Below are positions 45,208 through 57,252 of a stretch of DNA of 64,000 nucleotides, piece by piece (position 1 is the stretch's first letter; each line of letters starts with the position of its first letter). The stretch covers positions 1-64,000 of the forward strand of contig JBDOQK010000036.1 of NCBI GenBank assembly GCA_040437565.1. The letters are read 5' to 3'. Both the position numbers and the translations under genes were made by a program. The notes below the pieces were generated by a model, which worked only from the letters and a program-made list of their open reading frames with translations, ran no database searches and was not told the origin of the DNA. Origin of the DNA: Albugo candida. Lineage: Eukaryota > Oomycota > Peronosporomycetes > Albuginales.

Positions 45208-47444
45208 TCAACTAGTCGTACTCGTGTGCATCCCGTTCGCGAGAAGCATGTGGTGTGCCTGACGGTCTACACTACTTGTTTTCTTCCCTGATGGCTCCAC
45301 TCGGCCATTGGGATGATCTATATCAACAAATGCCATGTCGGGTCGTCGCCGAAATGACTTTTGCTGATTTACAAAAAGACGATCTGTATCCTGTGTGAGT
45401 CCATGCACTCTTTCTATTGCTGATGTGCCTGTAGTCGAAAGTATGCTGCTTGTTTGTGCACGTGTTCGCATGTTTGTGGCTGCTAGACGTTTCGCCTGCA
45501 AATGCGTTGGACTTATCCGATGTAAGATCTTGAGTGCGACAGGAATGCTTTGGCCAGTGGGGAACGAGCGAGGAGACTTTTCCACTTTTGTTCTGGTGCT
45601 TTCTAATCGATTCAGTCGCAGTCTTCCAGTTGTCCCCGTTGGTGTGTTTGTACCGAAAGCGGTGAAAGCTGGCGCTGTCGATCCTGTACCAGCATTGTCC
45701 TGGCGTGGAGGTGATTTCAATACGATGGACGGTAGCTTTTCATCGTGAGCCGTGTTGCTACTTCCAACAATACTTTTGATCGGGGAGGGAGCACTCGAAA
45801 CGCATTCTCCTTCGTCTTCCGATTCCTGGCTACGCGTCGGTTGGATGCTGAGAGAATCGATTGCAAGTGTTGTGCTTGAGATACCACGCACCCAAGAATG
45901 AGTGAAAATCTCGGGAATTGTCGCACGTTCGTTCGGGTCCAATTTGAGCATTTGTGCAATGAGATCTATCCAAATGAAATGTCAGCACTCATCAGCGATG
46001 GAAAGATGGTAGCGTACCGGTGACACAAGGGCTCAAATGGTCATCCAATTTGTATTGACATTGCATGATTCTACTCCGAATCACACTCTCTCTTGGTCTG
46101 TTGGAGCCCTGCAGATCCGGTCCTTCGAATGGTAATCGTCCACAAAGAATTGCATACAAAATCACTCCAAGGCTCCATACATCTAACGGAGGTCCTGCGT
46201 TGGAAGTACCACGAAATACTTCGGGAGCCAGGTACGACAGAGAGCCACAACTTGTCTTCATCATCGCCCCAGGCTTGTAAAAATCGCTAAGTCCGAAATC
46301 TGCGATTTTCACCATTGATATATCATTTTTACTGCATAGAGTATCAGTACATGAGAGACTATCATTCGATAACGACACGAACTTTGAAAGTAAGATATTC
46401 TCAAGTTTGAGATCTCGATGACATATATGTTGATTGTGCGCGTACCCGACCCCGGCGAGGATCTGATTGAACAAATCGACCCCTTCCTCTTCGGCTATGT
46501 AGCCACCAGGAACATTCCGCAGATAGTGAAACAAATCGCCGCTGACCACATGATACATTAAGATGCCGAGAGCACACGGAATTACACGACGTACCCTTCG
46601 AGTAATTCGATCAATAGCACGACGTGATTTGGTTCATTCACCACACGATTGAGTTTGATGATATTGGGATGATTGAGTGCCTTTACGCAAACGTCGATAA
46701 ATCAAAGATCCATCAATCTTGGCTGGAACGTACCGTCAGACACTGAATTTCGGTTGTTGTTCTTTCGACGTCTCCAAGCGATCCCATTTCGCTTTTCTAA
46801 GATCCAAAAGTGCTCAAATATAAACAACTTGCAATTCAAATATCACGACAAACCAGAATGAATTTCAGCGCTACTTTATCATTTGTCAATTGATGGGTTC
46901 CAAGCCGTACCTAACACTGCATTAGATGACCGTAATCAATAGTGCATTTACTCACTTCTCCAAAGCCTCCACGACCCAATAAAGCTCCCACTTTGTACCC
47001 ACTCACCACATTATCACGATCATCCACTGAGCACTGAGCATCGTCTCTATTCGATGGGGCTTTAAACGGCATTCCAGTCGAAAAAAATAGCAAATCATTC
47101 TCTTCGACACACATAATGTCATCAAGCTCGGCGCCTTCCATCGACAAATTGCATCAAAGTATGCAAAAGAGCGATACTCTCAGTGTAAAATACCATCAGC
47201 ATTGAAAACTCGTGAGGCCATCGGAACCATCTCAAGCCGTTGGGAGGCAGCACATAGAAACTCATCCCACGACCAATGATGCTGAATAAATAACGCTAGC
47301 ATTGCAAATGTAACGTTGATTGACACGCAAAAAAAGAGCCGCTGTACCCTTTGGATTCTCAAAAATCCCATTTTTATACGCTTTTATTGGCTTTCCTTGC
47401 ACTGCATGCTCATGAAAGCCATCAATTGCATCGAAATCCACCAT
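45208..47444 (-). CDS. Doublecortin-domain protein kinase (DCLK-like, CAMK group)
   Basis: Predicted exons 47325-47444, 47194-47281, 46956-47134, 46854-46910, 46734-46796, 46595-46680, 46018-46541, 45208-45965; 624 aa, all in phase. The N-terminal about 80 residues match a doublecortin fold, which binds microtubules: IKAYKNGIFENPKGTAALFL, SWDEFLCAASQRLEM, SRVFNADGAELDDI and DLLFFSTG. The kinase follows: GRGGFGEVRLG (glycine loop), DKVALKFIL (Lys), ICHRDLKLENILL, ADFGLSDF, SCGSLSYLAPEVF and DVWSLGVILYAILCGRLPFEG, a CAMK/SNF1-like pattern. The C-terminal about 215 residues are Ser/Thr-rich and probably disordered. The first intron boundary is the least certain (donor gtcaat). If it is wrong, the kinase alone could start at 47141. 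It diverges from Ubc13 across 268 bp. Confidence 0.88.
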
Positions 47445-47712
47445 TTTAGACGCGACAAAGCTCAAAATTGAAACGTGTAGCGGTCTCTATACAGAATTTT
47501 ATTGCATGTGCACTTCCTAACAGCGAACGCGGTTGCACTTGTAACTATTGTTTAAGAGAGCACGTTCGATGCATAAATTTTTGCTATTAAAGTCAGACGC
47601 CATCCTTCCTAAAATAGATAGAGACGGCGTTACGGAATTCGGCAAAATAAAGCGATTATGGGACCCATTTTGTGAGGTGATGTGCACTGATACTTAAACG
47701 AAACAAGTAACA
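47445..47712. promoter_or_regulatory. Divergent intergenic region, kinase and Ubc13
   Basis: 268 bp between the predicted start codons of the kinase (minus) and Ubc13 (plus). It must hold both promoters. No specific motif could be assigned. Confidence 0.35.
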
Positions 47713-48506
<794 letters not shown>

Positions 48507-48741
48507 ATTCTTATGGGAGTGAGAAGAACTTTGCTAGAGACTCGCTCACATTGGAAGGATAACAATCAACATAGTCTGTTTCTACCTGATGCTTCCGAGT
48601 GTGCCATTACAAATATACTGTACTTAGCGGCCGAGAATAGAGCATTCTTTATCGCTGGTCGTGAATACGACATCACCACTGCGCTCATACTCCAGTTTAT
48701 GATGTGACGACCCCGCTCTGAGGCCGCGGTACATCTGCAGG

Positions 48742-48841
48742 NNNNNNNNNNNNNNNNNNNNNNNNNNNNNNNNNNNNNNNNNNNNNNNNNNNNNNNNNNN
48801 NNNNNNNNNNNNNNNNNNNNNNNNNNNNNNNNNNNNNNNNN
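48742..48841. other. Assembly gap (100 N)
   Basis: Exactly 100 N, flanked by overlap C. Confidence 0.99.
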
Positions 48842-49149
48842 CTATAACAACGTCGGAGCGTATTTCCTAACAGATTTTCACGAAGCTGCGGATTGGACGC
48901 GACGTTTTGCATAAATTCTTATGGGAGTGAGAAGAACTTTGCTAGAGACTCGCTCACATTGGAAGGATAACAATCAACATAGTCTGTTTCTACCTGATGC
49001 TTCCGAGTGTGCCATTACAAATATACTGTACTTAGCGGCCGAGAATAGAGCATTCTTTATCGCTGGTCGTGAATACGACATCACCACTGCGCTCATACTC
49101 CAGTTTATGATGTGACGACCCCGCTCTGAGGCCGCGGTACATCTGCAGG
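48842..49149. repeat. Assembly overlap C, right copy
   Basis: Partner of 48434-48741 (offset 408). The duplicate terminal Ubc13 exon here (48874-48914) has no upstream exons of its own. Confidence 0.95.
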
Positions 49150-49396
49150 GAATTCAATGCAGGAATTAGCGAATGTCGTCGTGCCACCTCTGATCGTGTA
49201 TCGACTGACACTATGAGCACACGATTTGGAACCGATGGTATACGAATTGTGCCGATAGAATTGCGTTCTAAGGGAAGCAGAATTGCTCGAAGCGCTGTTT
49301 ATGACTTGAGCACATGTGACAAGCAATGATTGAAATCGGAAAGAATGCTCGTAAATTAAAATGTCAGTATATATTGCAATCTGACAGAAGTATACG

Positions 49397-49708
49397 AAAA
49401 GGATGTTGGGAGCGTTTCATGGTCCAAGCAAATTGCAGCAAGAACTCCACACAATATCTCCACGTTGATCTAGCACTTTCGACTTGCGCAAACTCCTTCT
49501 CTCTTAGTTCGACTGTCTATCGATCAATTACGTCAAAAAAACGTTTGATGTATCACATTGCTGCGGACATCAGACTGTAGGAAGCGTAATCTTGAAGAGC
49601 AAAAAGACAACGGAAATAGAGAAGCGGGAGATGAGCAAGCCGGCAGCTTCCATGCCTTCAGAAGTCACACATGGCGCTGCATCAGTGCGTTCCATTCATT
49701 TTTTTTAA
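49397..49708. repeat. Near-identical duplication D, left copy
   Basis: 312 bp matching 49809-50120 with about ten substitutions seen by eye (roughly 3%). It ends at the gap. The divergence suggests two haplotypes or a real recent duplication. Confidence 0.9.
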
Positions 49709-49808
49709 NNNNNNNNNNNNNNNNNNNNNNNNNNNNNNNNNNNNNNNNNNNNNNNNNNNNNNNNNNNNNNNNNNNNNNNNNNNNNNNNNNNNNNNNNNNN
49801 NNNNNNNN
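49709..49808. other. Assembly gap (100 N)
   Basis: Exactly 100 N between the two copies of duplication D. Confidence 0.99.
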
Positions 49809-50120
49809 AAAAGGATGTTGGGAGCGTTTCATGGTCCAAGCAAATTGCAGCAAGAACTCCACACAATATCTCCACGTTGATCTAGCACTTTCGACTTGCG
49901 CAAACTCCTTCTCTCTTAGTTCGACTGTTTATCGATCAATTACGTCCAAAAAACGTTTGATGTATCACATTTCTGCGGACATCAGACAGTAGGAAGCGTA
50001 ACCTTGAAGAGCAAAAAAACAACGGAAGTAGAGAAGCGGGAGATGTGCAAGCCGGCAGCTTCCATGCATTCAGAAGTCACACATGGCGCTGCATCAGTGC
50101 GTTCCATTCATTTTTTAATT
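49809..50120. repeat. Near-identical duplication D, right copy
   Basis: Begins at the gap edge with aaaaggatgttgggagcg. Differs from the left copy at about ten sites, for example near 49929, 49945 and 49971. Confidence 0.9.
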
Positions 50121-50294
50121 TAATTTGATGCTCTACCACACAAAACTGGTAAATAACTGTTATGAAATCGAAAGCATCTACGAGTCATTTCTTCCTACAT
50201 TTTAATGCAATTTTTCGCTATCAAAAACTGTTAGGAATAATGTCACACCATCATCTATGCATACGTTATTGTCCAAACTCTCTGCACGCTGTCG

Positions 50295-52821
50295 TTATTG
50301 AATGGCATTCATCGAAAGGAGCGCTTTCGTTAATTGTAAAAAGCTGGTGACGGAGGCTTCATCTTCGCATGCTACCGCTGATCCCTGAAGCTTTTCGAGA
50401 ATATGACGCCATTTTTGAGGATCCTTACGTCGGACAATATGTATAAATACTCGAGCCACTGACCTTAAAATGCACAATGAGCACTAAAATCCAACAAGAT
50501 AACGCACAACGCACAGAACAACGCGGGTGTCGCAGCAATTTTGTACAATGAGAGCTATCATCTGTCTCCCACCAATAGCCTTGTACGCGTGATCGTTGAT
50601 CGCTGACAGGTGTTCCAGCAGTTGGGCACTCAAAGCCGCATAATCGCCTAAGATACACGTTTGATGGCCGCAACAAGATTCGCGGCAAGAAGCCTCAATT
50701 GGATGATACTTTGACTGAAGACTGTGCATCGCGGATGTGAAAAGAATGTATGGAATTCTGTGTACCATTTCCAGCCGCAATCGATGCTTTCTTCTCAAAA
50801 CTCTCGTCACAAGAAAGCTTTCATTATTTTGGCTTTGTCTGCTCGAGGTTTCATGCTGTTTATCTCCCATTGGAACTGATGTTGGAATTACAGAGACTTC
50901 GAGAATAGCGTGGAGAATTGTAATGAGAATGTTGACGTCGCCCAACAAAGTCCCCTTCTCCGTTCGAAGCAGCACGGAGATGCACACATTGAGATCTTCT
51001 ATCCGAGCCAGGATACTCTCATCTGCCTAACAAGAGAACAGTTAGGATTCCAGTTCCAATGAGCATTAGTCCAAGTACCATGGAGAAGAACTTTCTCTTC
51101 AAATACAGCTGCAACACTCGGCAAAACTTGACGCGATCTGATACCCTTTTGGAACGTCCCAATTGCCAAAAGAAGGAACGTGCTGCAACGACCAAAGCAG
51201 CTTCTGAATCGAAGCAAAACGTATCTTCCAATTCGTCGTGACCTGCACTCATTTTCACCAAGCTTACGTTCATGGGATCCGAGGGATGAAGCTTTATATT
51301 GCTCGTATCTTCGTACATCAATAGTTCCGCTAAAAGCTTTTCTCCACGAAATGTATCGCACAAATGTTTGCTCTGGAGACAAGTCTCTACTTCTTGCATG
51401 ATACTCTCATTCGCATTTTCTTGGCAGCCTCGAGAGTTGGAACCAAGTGATTGCGTGTCTATGGTATCCTGTATGCGCTTCGATCTTGCAAAGTACTCGA
51501 AAATCTTAAGCTTTTCACACAAATTCGAGAAATAAGACTGAAATACGGTCTCCGATTGCAAAGTCTTAGGGTCAGCTTGATTCCGAATGTACGTCGTGTA
51601 CGGACTTTTGCATGTTTGAGCGTGATTGAGAAACATCATTGGAAAGGCTGAAAGGTGTTCTGGGAGGGATCCAGCTATTAGAACAGAGGCTGTGACTTCA
51701 TAGCGTTCAAGAGCTTCTTGAACATCAGTCTTTGTCGAATGTTCGAGCTCAGAGGTACAATAGGATGCGAATGCCGAGTCAGAAAAAAGAAGCCATATCA
51801 TTGAGCGGACGATAAGCGATTCCGAATAGTAAAATGTCCGAAGCAACAAGTCTCTATGCTCAATTACACCCGCATCCAACAGTGTATACCAAGCAACTTT
51901 TTCATTGATAGAGCTTTTCGTGGAGTTTCTTTGATCCGGTACCAATGCTTCGCAGTATAAACACGGCATTAACATTTCAATCAGAAGCTCTTCACGTTCA
52001 CGCAAGCGATTCAAATGTGTATTTTGACAATGCTCGGCTTCCATTGATCGGGTATTCTCATTCCATTCGAGCAGGAAGAATATCGACTCGGAATTCAATT
52101 GGGAAATCCAATGATCATTGACTTCTCCTTTCGGGCCCAATATGAGCAACGCAAGACAATCAACAGCAGTTTCTGTAAACAATTGAACGTCGATCTTGTC
52201 AATGTCGAGGCGAGAGATAGAGGCTTCATCACTATTGATAGAGGATTTTGTATGCTGAAGAATCGTAAGGAGCGTCTTCAAACAACACTTTCGAACAAGA
52301 TGGGAGTCTGTCACCGAGCATTGAATCTCTGAAGGGTACAGTGTGAGGAGGCCACGCATAATTTCCAATATCCGATTAGGAGAGCAGTGTTTCCTGTCGA
52401 AAAACCATTGAAGCAATTTCGAATGGATTTGCTCGACTTTAGACCTCGCATTTTCATGAGAACACAGCACTCCTCTTGCAAAGGTTACGACGATAATCGA
52501 CAGCAGTGTGTCTCGATATCGACGTTGACAAATTGGTAGCGCAAGCAGAGAGTCCAGAGCGACCAATTCGAGGTAAACATCATCGAGCTCATCGATTGTG
52601 ACAAGTTGTTGTGATCTGTCAGCATACTCTACCGCAAATAAAGTATCTTCATCGACGCTTCTGTTCATTCCGCAGGACAAGTTTTCCATCTCTCGGAGCT
52701 CATTGACGTACATTGCGTTCACGTCGTCGAGATTATCGTCTCCAGTATTTCTCGTGGCTTTCTGATACATTTTGGACAAACGCCTAAGCAACGAAATACC
52801 GTCATCTTTAAGATCCACCAT
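50295..52821 (-). CDS. Large helical protein of unknown function
   Basis: Exons 51079-52821, 50547-51026, 50295-50483; about 803 aa. Rich in Leu/Glu helices of armadillo or HEAT type (for example LVALDSLLALPICQRRYRDT, RSMIWLLFSDSAFASYC, ILEIMRGLLTLYPSEIQC), with no catalytic motif seen. The continuous frame ends at 51019 in a hydrophobic stretch, but that stretch is better read as a 52-nt intron (51027-51078) with a CTAAC branch-like site. The last intron (50484-50546) is chosen by length and phase and is less certain. The start at 52821 is only 40 bp past the stop of the upstream WD40 gene on the same strand, so the two may be one gene joined by an unrecognised intron, or the true start may be earlier in the overlapping frame (open to 52995). 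Family not recognised. Confidence 0.7.
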
Positions 52822-52861
52822 CACCGCATGAGCAGATCTTTTTATATCCGAGTCGAACGAC

Positions 52862-55800
52862 TCAATCGGCCCGCTCTTCCACCTCCTCTGTAATGGACCC
52901 ATCCAACGGAATGAGCGATTTCGCAGTGGAAGAGACCAATACAGCGTCCACATCCTTTGTTGTAAATCGACGAATATCATTTTCAAAACGCTCATTCTTT
53001 TTGTGTTGTTGCAAAAGTTGTGTCCTTCGGGTCATTTCAGTCGCAAAATTCTTACTGGAACGCATCACTGGGAATCCAAGCACAGTGTTCGCTGTATCAA
53101 ACGATCTCAATCCCGGGAGAGATTGCGAAGACGTCAGCGTTCGTTGCGAGGTGAAGCGGTCTCCGTGTTGTCGAGTAATCAGATCGTTGGCATCCTCTTT
53201 TACCCCGAGCTCTTTCGGGATATTGCTGTCAACTGCCAATTTCGACAGCCTACGCACAGCGCGTTTCACGGCTTTTTTCTTGATGTTTCGATTTCCCAAT
53301 CGATCTTCCCGACGACCTTGGTCTCGCAAGTCGTCACACCATGCTTTCTTCTGACTTAAAGCAAAGATTGGATTCTCAGGGTGGCAGTAAATGTCTCGAG
53401 AAAGAAACCCCAACGTACTCTTTTGATTCTTTTCATACTTTTGGATCACTTTTTGAGCCAGCTCGATGGACAATTGGCTCGACAAAGCTGGAACGTGATG
53501 AGAGAATCGCCACGGGGAAGAAGAATTACGGGCTGTTTGTCCATCATTCACTGAACCAGGATGAGTAATCGTTTCTTCGGATTTCTTGGTCGAGATGATT
53601 CCAAGACAATCTCCGGTCGAATGCCATATTTTTAAAGTGCAATCGCTGCATGTTGTAAAAAGTGTCTGAGGCTGTGGAAGTCTCTCAATGCTCTCAATGC
53701 GCTCATCGTGCGCTTTCCAAAATGTAGAGGCGAAATACGTTTCCAGTGGTGGAAGAGTATCGTTTCCATCGCGCGAACGGGACGACTTGGAAGGAGTCAT
53801 AGATCGATTAAAAGAATTAGAAACCGGAAGCTTCCAACCGAAAATTTGGCCATCGGATGTCCCGGCGTACAGCATTCCGTCGTCTTCTGCCGCGCAAACG
53901 CAAGCGATCTTACAAGTTGAAAGATCCTCAACAGGTTCATGCTGCGTTATGTCCTGTTCAAAAGACGGAAGAAGCTGAAGAAGTGGCTGTAACGAAGCTC
54001 GTTTCATATCCACAGGCCATAACAGGAGCCTACCTATGGAATCGAGCGATATCAAAAGCTGCATTTGGGTTGTAGAAAAGTGTAGACCGCAAATTGGATC
54101 ACAATGGCCATCCAAACATCGCGAGAATAATGAGAGTCGCACAAACTGGTAAATATGAATCTCGCCTGTTTTATCACCTGTGGCGATCAGCTGAAGCGTG
54201 CTGGAGTACGCACATGCAGAAATTGGAGATTCGTGAGCATTATCGACACTTCGGAGAATCTCAAAGACCTCATTCCGAAGATGTAAGTACGAAATACAAA
54301 CAACACGATCCAAGCCTGTGGAGATCAAACACTTCATAATAGATCAGCGGATTGTGGGAATTGTGAACTTTCATAAGGACATACTTGTGTACGAGGACAG
54401 CGAATGAGACTGGAAATACATCCATCATGAATTCGCATCGTCTATCCGAATTTTTGATCAGATACGAGGTAGAGGAAGGTTTCACGTACACTGATCAATT
54501 CCCCTGTGACGATGTTGTACAAACGTATAAAGCCATTCTGCCGTATTTGTGTGAGAAGCTGTAAGGATTCTTTCAACGTCGCACGTTTACCTTGGTCGCG
54601 ACGAATAGCTTCCGTTCACGTGGCGTGTCGAATGCGAGAGCACATACTTGTGTATCTTTGATGATCACTGGTGTTTGTTTCTTGACACCGGAATTCGCAT
54701 GCCACATGGTAATCGTCACGCCAACCAGTCCGACATACGCATTCAGAATTTTGGAGAAGACAACATATTGCGGCGGAAGAATGCGTTTGACTTGGCTGAA
54801 AGCTCGGAATCGTACGAGTTCGATTCCACCGGCAATGATATCCGCTGAGAAGCTATCGGGAATGATTTCTTTATCCATAGTGGAATTACTCATGACCTGA
54901 TTCGGTTCATTCGCTTTGTCTTTGGTATCGCTCTCATTCTTGGAATCTCTTTTGACAAAATTGATTGTCAACGCCCTTAAAAAAGTATCGTGAACAAATT
55001 CTGCTTGAAAACTTTGCAATAAGAGCCCTTGAGACTCTGGCAATTGCTTCCAATAGATTGCCGTGAGGTCCCATACATGAAATTGTCCACTTTGATCGCC
55101 AGTGACAGCCATTGTGAACGCACTGACAGCCGATGGAGATGTTAGGGAGACAAAACGAGCACCTAAAAGCTGGCGAGAATGACCAGTGAGTGTCGCTACA
55201 AGCGTCCGAGAAGATAAATCCCAGCAGTAAGCCTGATGCTCGAATCCTGAGCTTAGCAGCAAATGCTTATGACTATCCAGCTGTAAGATTCCGTGCACAT
55301 GACCACGCAATACAAACATCATTTCGTAGCTGATCTGATCCCAAATTGCAATTGTCTTATCGTACGAGCATGAAGCGAAAACCTTATGCTCTATGGGCAA
55401 TTGCTGGGCGATCGAAGCTTCGACAATGTCTGAGATACGATCCTGGTGATACCGGAGCTTCTTTTCGGCGCAGACTCGCTCCATATTCCAAAACTGAATG
55501 ATCCGATGCGATGTGATGGCAAGTGTCTCCGACTTACAGCACCATTTTAAGGCTAGAATTTCGGATTGAAGCTCAAATTTCCGGGCAAATACGTAGGCTC
55601 CGACCTTAATATTCACTACAGACCACACAGTGACACTGTGATTCCTATTTGCTACCGCCAATGCATTTCGTGGAGGAATGAATTCAACATCGACGATCCA
55701 ATTCGTGGACCCAGCGTCAGCCTCTTGCCGAGATTCTGCGGTTGATGTGGCTTTGGTCGCACAATGAAACTCATGCAAAAAGCGTAATTCTTCATCGCAG

Positions 55801-57191
55801 ACCTACTCGACGAAAACACGATTAATCGCTTAAATACTCGACAATATCGCAGACTACGTGCCAGAATAGAGCAGGATTTGGACTCGATCACAAGGATACA
55901 GTGAAGCGCTACCAACGGCTTTATTTGACGGATGCGATACGGAAAGTAGCTGCATAATAAAGCTCAGATATCAATGAGAAGCGGAATGGGTGCATTACTT
56001 TTGGTGTCGAGGCTGACTGCAATTGGGATGTTTGTACACTTTTGAAGCTTTTGGATGCTGAATGCGTAATTGCAAATACTGAGCATGGAATCCGTCCTGT
56101 TGCAAGAATGCATGCGATACTGCATCGACATCATTTTCCGCACAAGTCAAAATGCTGGCATCATTCGATTTGAACGCTCCTGAAGAGATACAAAACGAAG
56201 AGAATTCATCCCAGCTAACCACTTTATCTCCATTGATGTCGATTTGTTCAAACATCAAAAAAAGAGTTGCAATCAAATCGCTGGCGTATCGAAGATTCAG
56301 CAGCTCTGGACGACTAATCATAAACTGATGCAAAATGATCATTGCAAAATTATGCTTATCGATTGCGGTGGCGTTTTGTACTGTTCGATCATCGCATATA
56401 AAATGCTTTTGGAGCTCCTGCAAATCAGTTCGATGGAAAGCCTCACATATTTGTGTCACAGACGTCAGCATATTCGTTTCCGGGAGTTTGGTCACAGCGT
56501 AAAGGACATCTGCCTGAGCGATTTGAGTGAGTGCAGGTATAGAGTATTGAGAGAAGCATCCAGTGTCATTGCGAAGATGGAGCCACCATGACGAGGACTT
56601 TTGTTGATCTCGATACAAATGACATATAATCATGTAATTGGATTCGATCTCGTGCTTGCGGTCGTAGAAATAGTCGAAGAGAGGCACAGAAATGCATTCC
56701 GTACCTCTTTGCAATTGTTCGGGTTCTTGAGACAGCTCGCATTTCAAGTGAAACGGATGGAGCGATTGGGAGGAACGCATTTCTCCTGCGTTGCACGCTA
56801 CAAAACAACTGATTGCGTTGACTTCCGCTGTGATTTTTGTCCAATTTAAATAGAAATGTTCTTTGTCGTTGGAATGCCGTGAATGAGCAGAGCGAACGCT
56901 TCCAAAAGCGTTTTGTGCTACGTCTCTATCCGCTAAATGACTCGCGCCGCTGCGAAGGCACTGGACAGCGTTACCTTCAGCGTCGAGACATAGACACAAC
57001 AGCCCTGTTGACCAGCTGCTAAAGTCTTTGGAAGATGCATCACACTGAAAAAGATGCTACATGCGGAATCAATTCTTAGCATCTGACGCTCGTGAGGATG
57101 GGAGGAGGTGATAATGTACCAGACACAGGTTCTCAGGCTCACGCTCGAGCAGAATGCGCTCATCTTTGAATCGATTTTGTGGAAACGTCAT
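52862..57191 (-). CDS. EF-hand and WD40-repeat protein (WDR49/WDR64-like)
   Basis: Exons 57120-57191, 55999-57056, 55838-55949, 54591-55802, 54490-54537, 54385-54441, 52862-54331; about 1342 aa. The N-terminal region has an EF-hand loop, DINGDKVVSWDEFSSF (about residue 300), followed by two WD40 blocks. Repeats seen include NWIVDVEFIPPRNALAVANR, FASCSYDKTIAIWDQ, LLLSSGFEHQAYCWDL, TGDQSGQFHVWDL, LIATGDKTGEIHIYQF and TLFTTCSDCTLKIWHSTG. The order EF-hand then two propellers is that of the WDR49/WDR64 (WD repeat on Y) family, linked to cilia in animals. The C-terminal about 250 residues are basic and probably disordered. The 35-nt intron 55803-55837 is unusually short. An alternative 68-nt intron (donor in GCAC|gtagtc, acceptor gatgaag) is also in phase. 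Confidence 0.87.
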
Positions 57192-57252
57192 CGCTTCTGG
57201 TTGGCGATTGATAGATCAAATTAATTTTTAATAGGATGAAAAATGCACTAAT

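Larger units (their letters stand above)
49150..50294. other. Intergenic stretch with diverged duplication and gap
   Basis: About 1.1 kb with no recognised gene. The block 49397-49708 recurs at 49809-50120 across a gap with about ten differences. Short frames are unremarkable. The 3' end of the minus-strand helical-protein gene lies at its right edge. Confidence 0.6.

Noticed and set aside
48874-48914. A second Ubc13 gene or pseudogene right of the gap
   Set aside because: It is only the terminal exon inside an exact 308-bp overlap, with no upstream exons.
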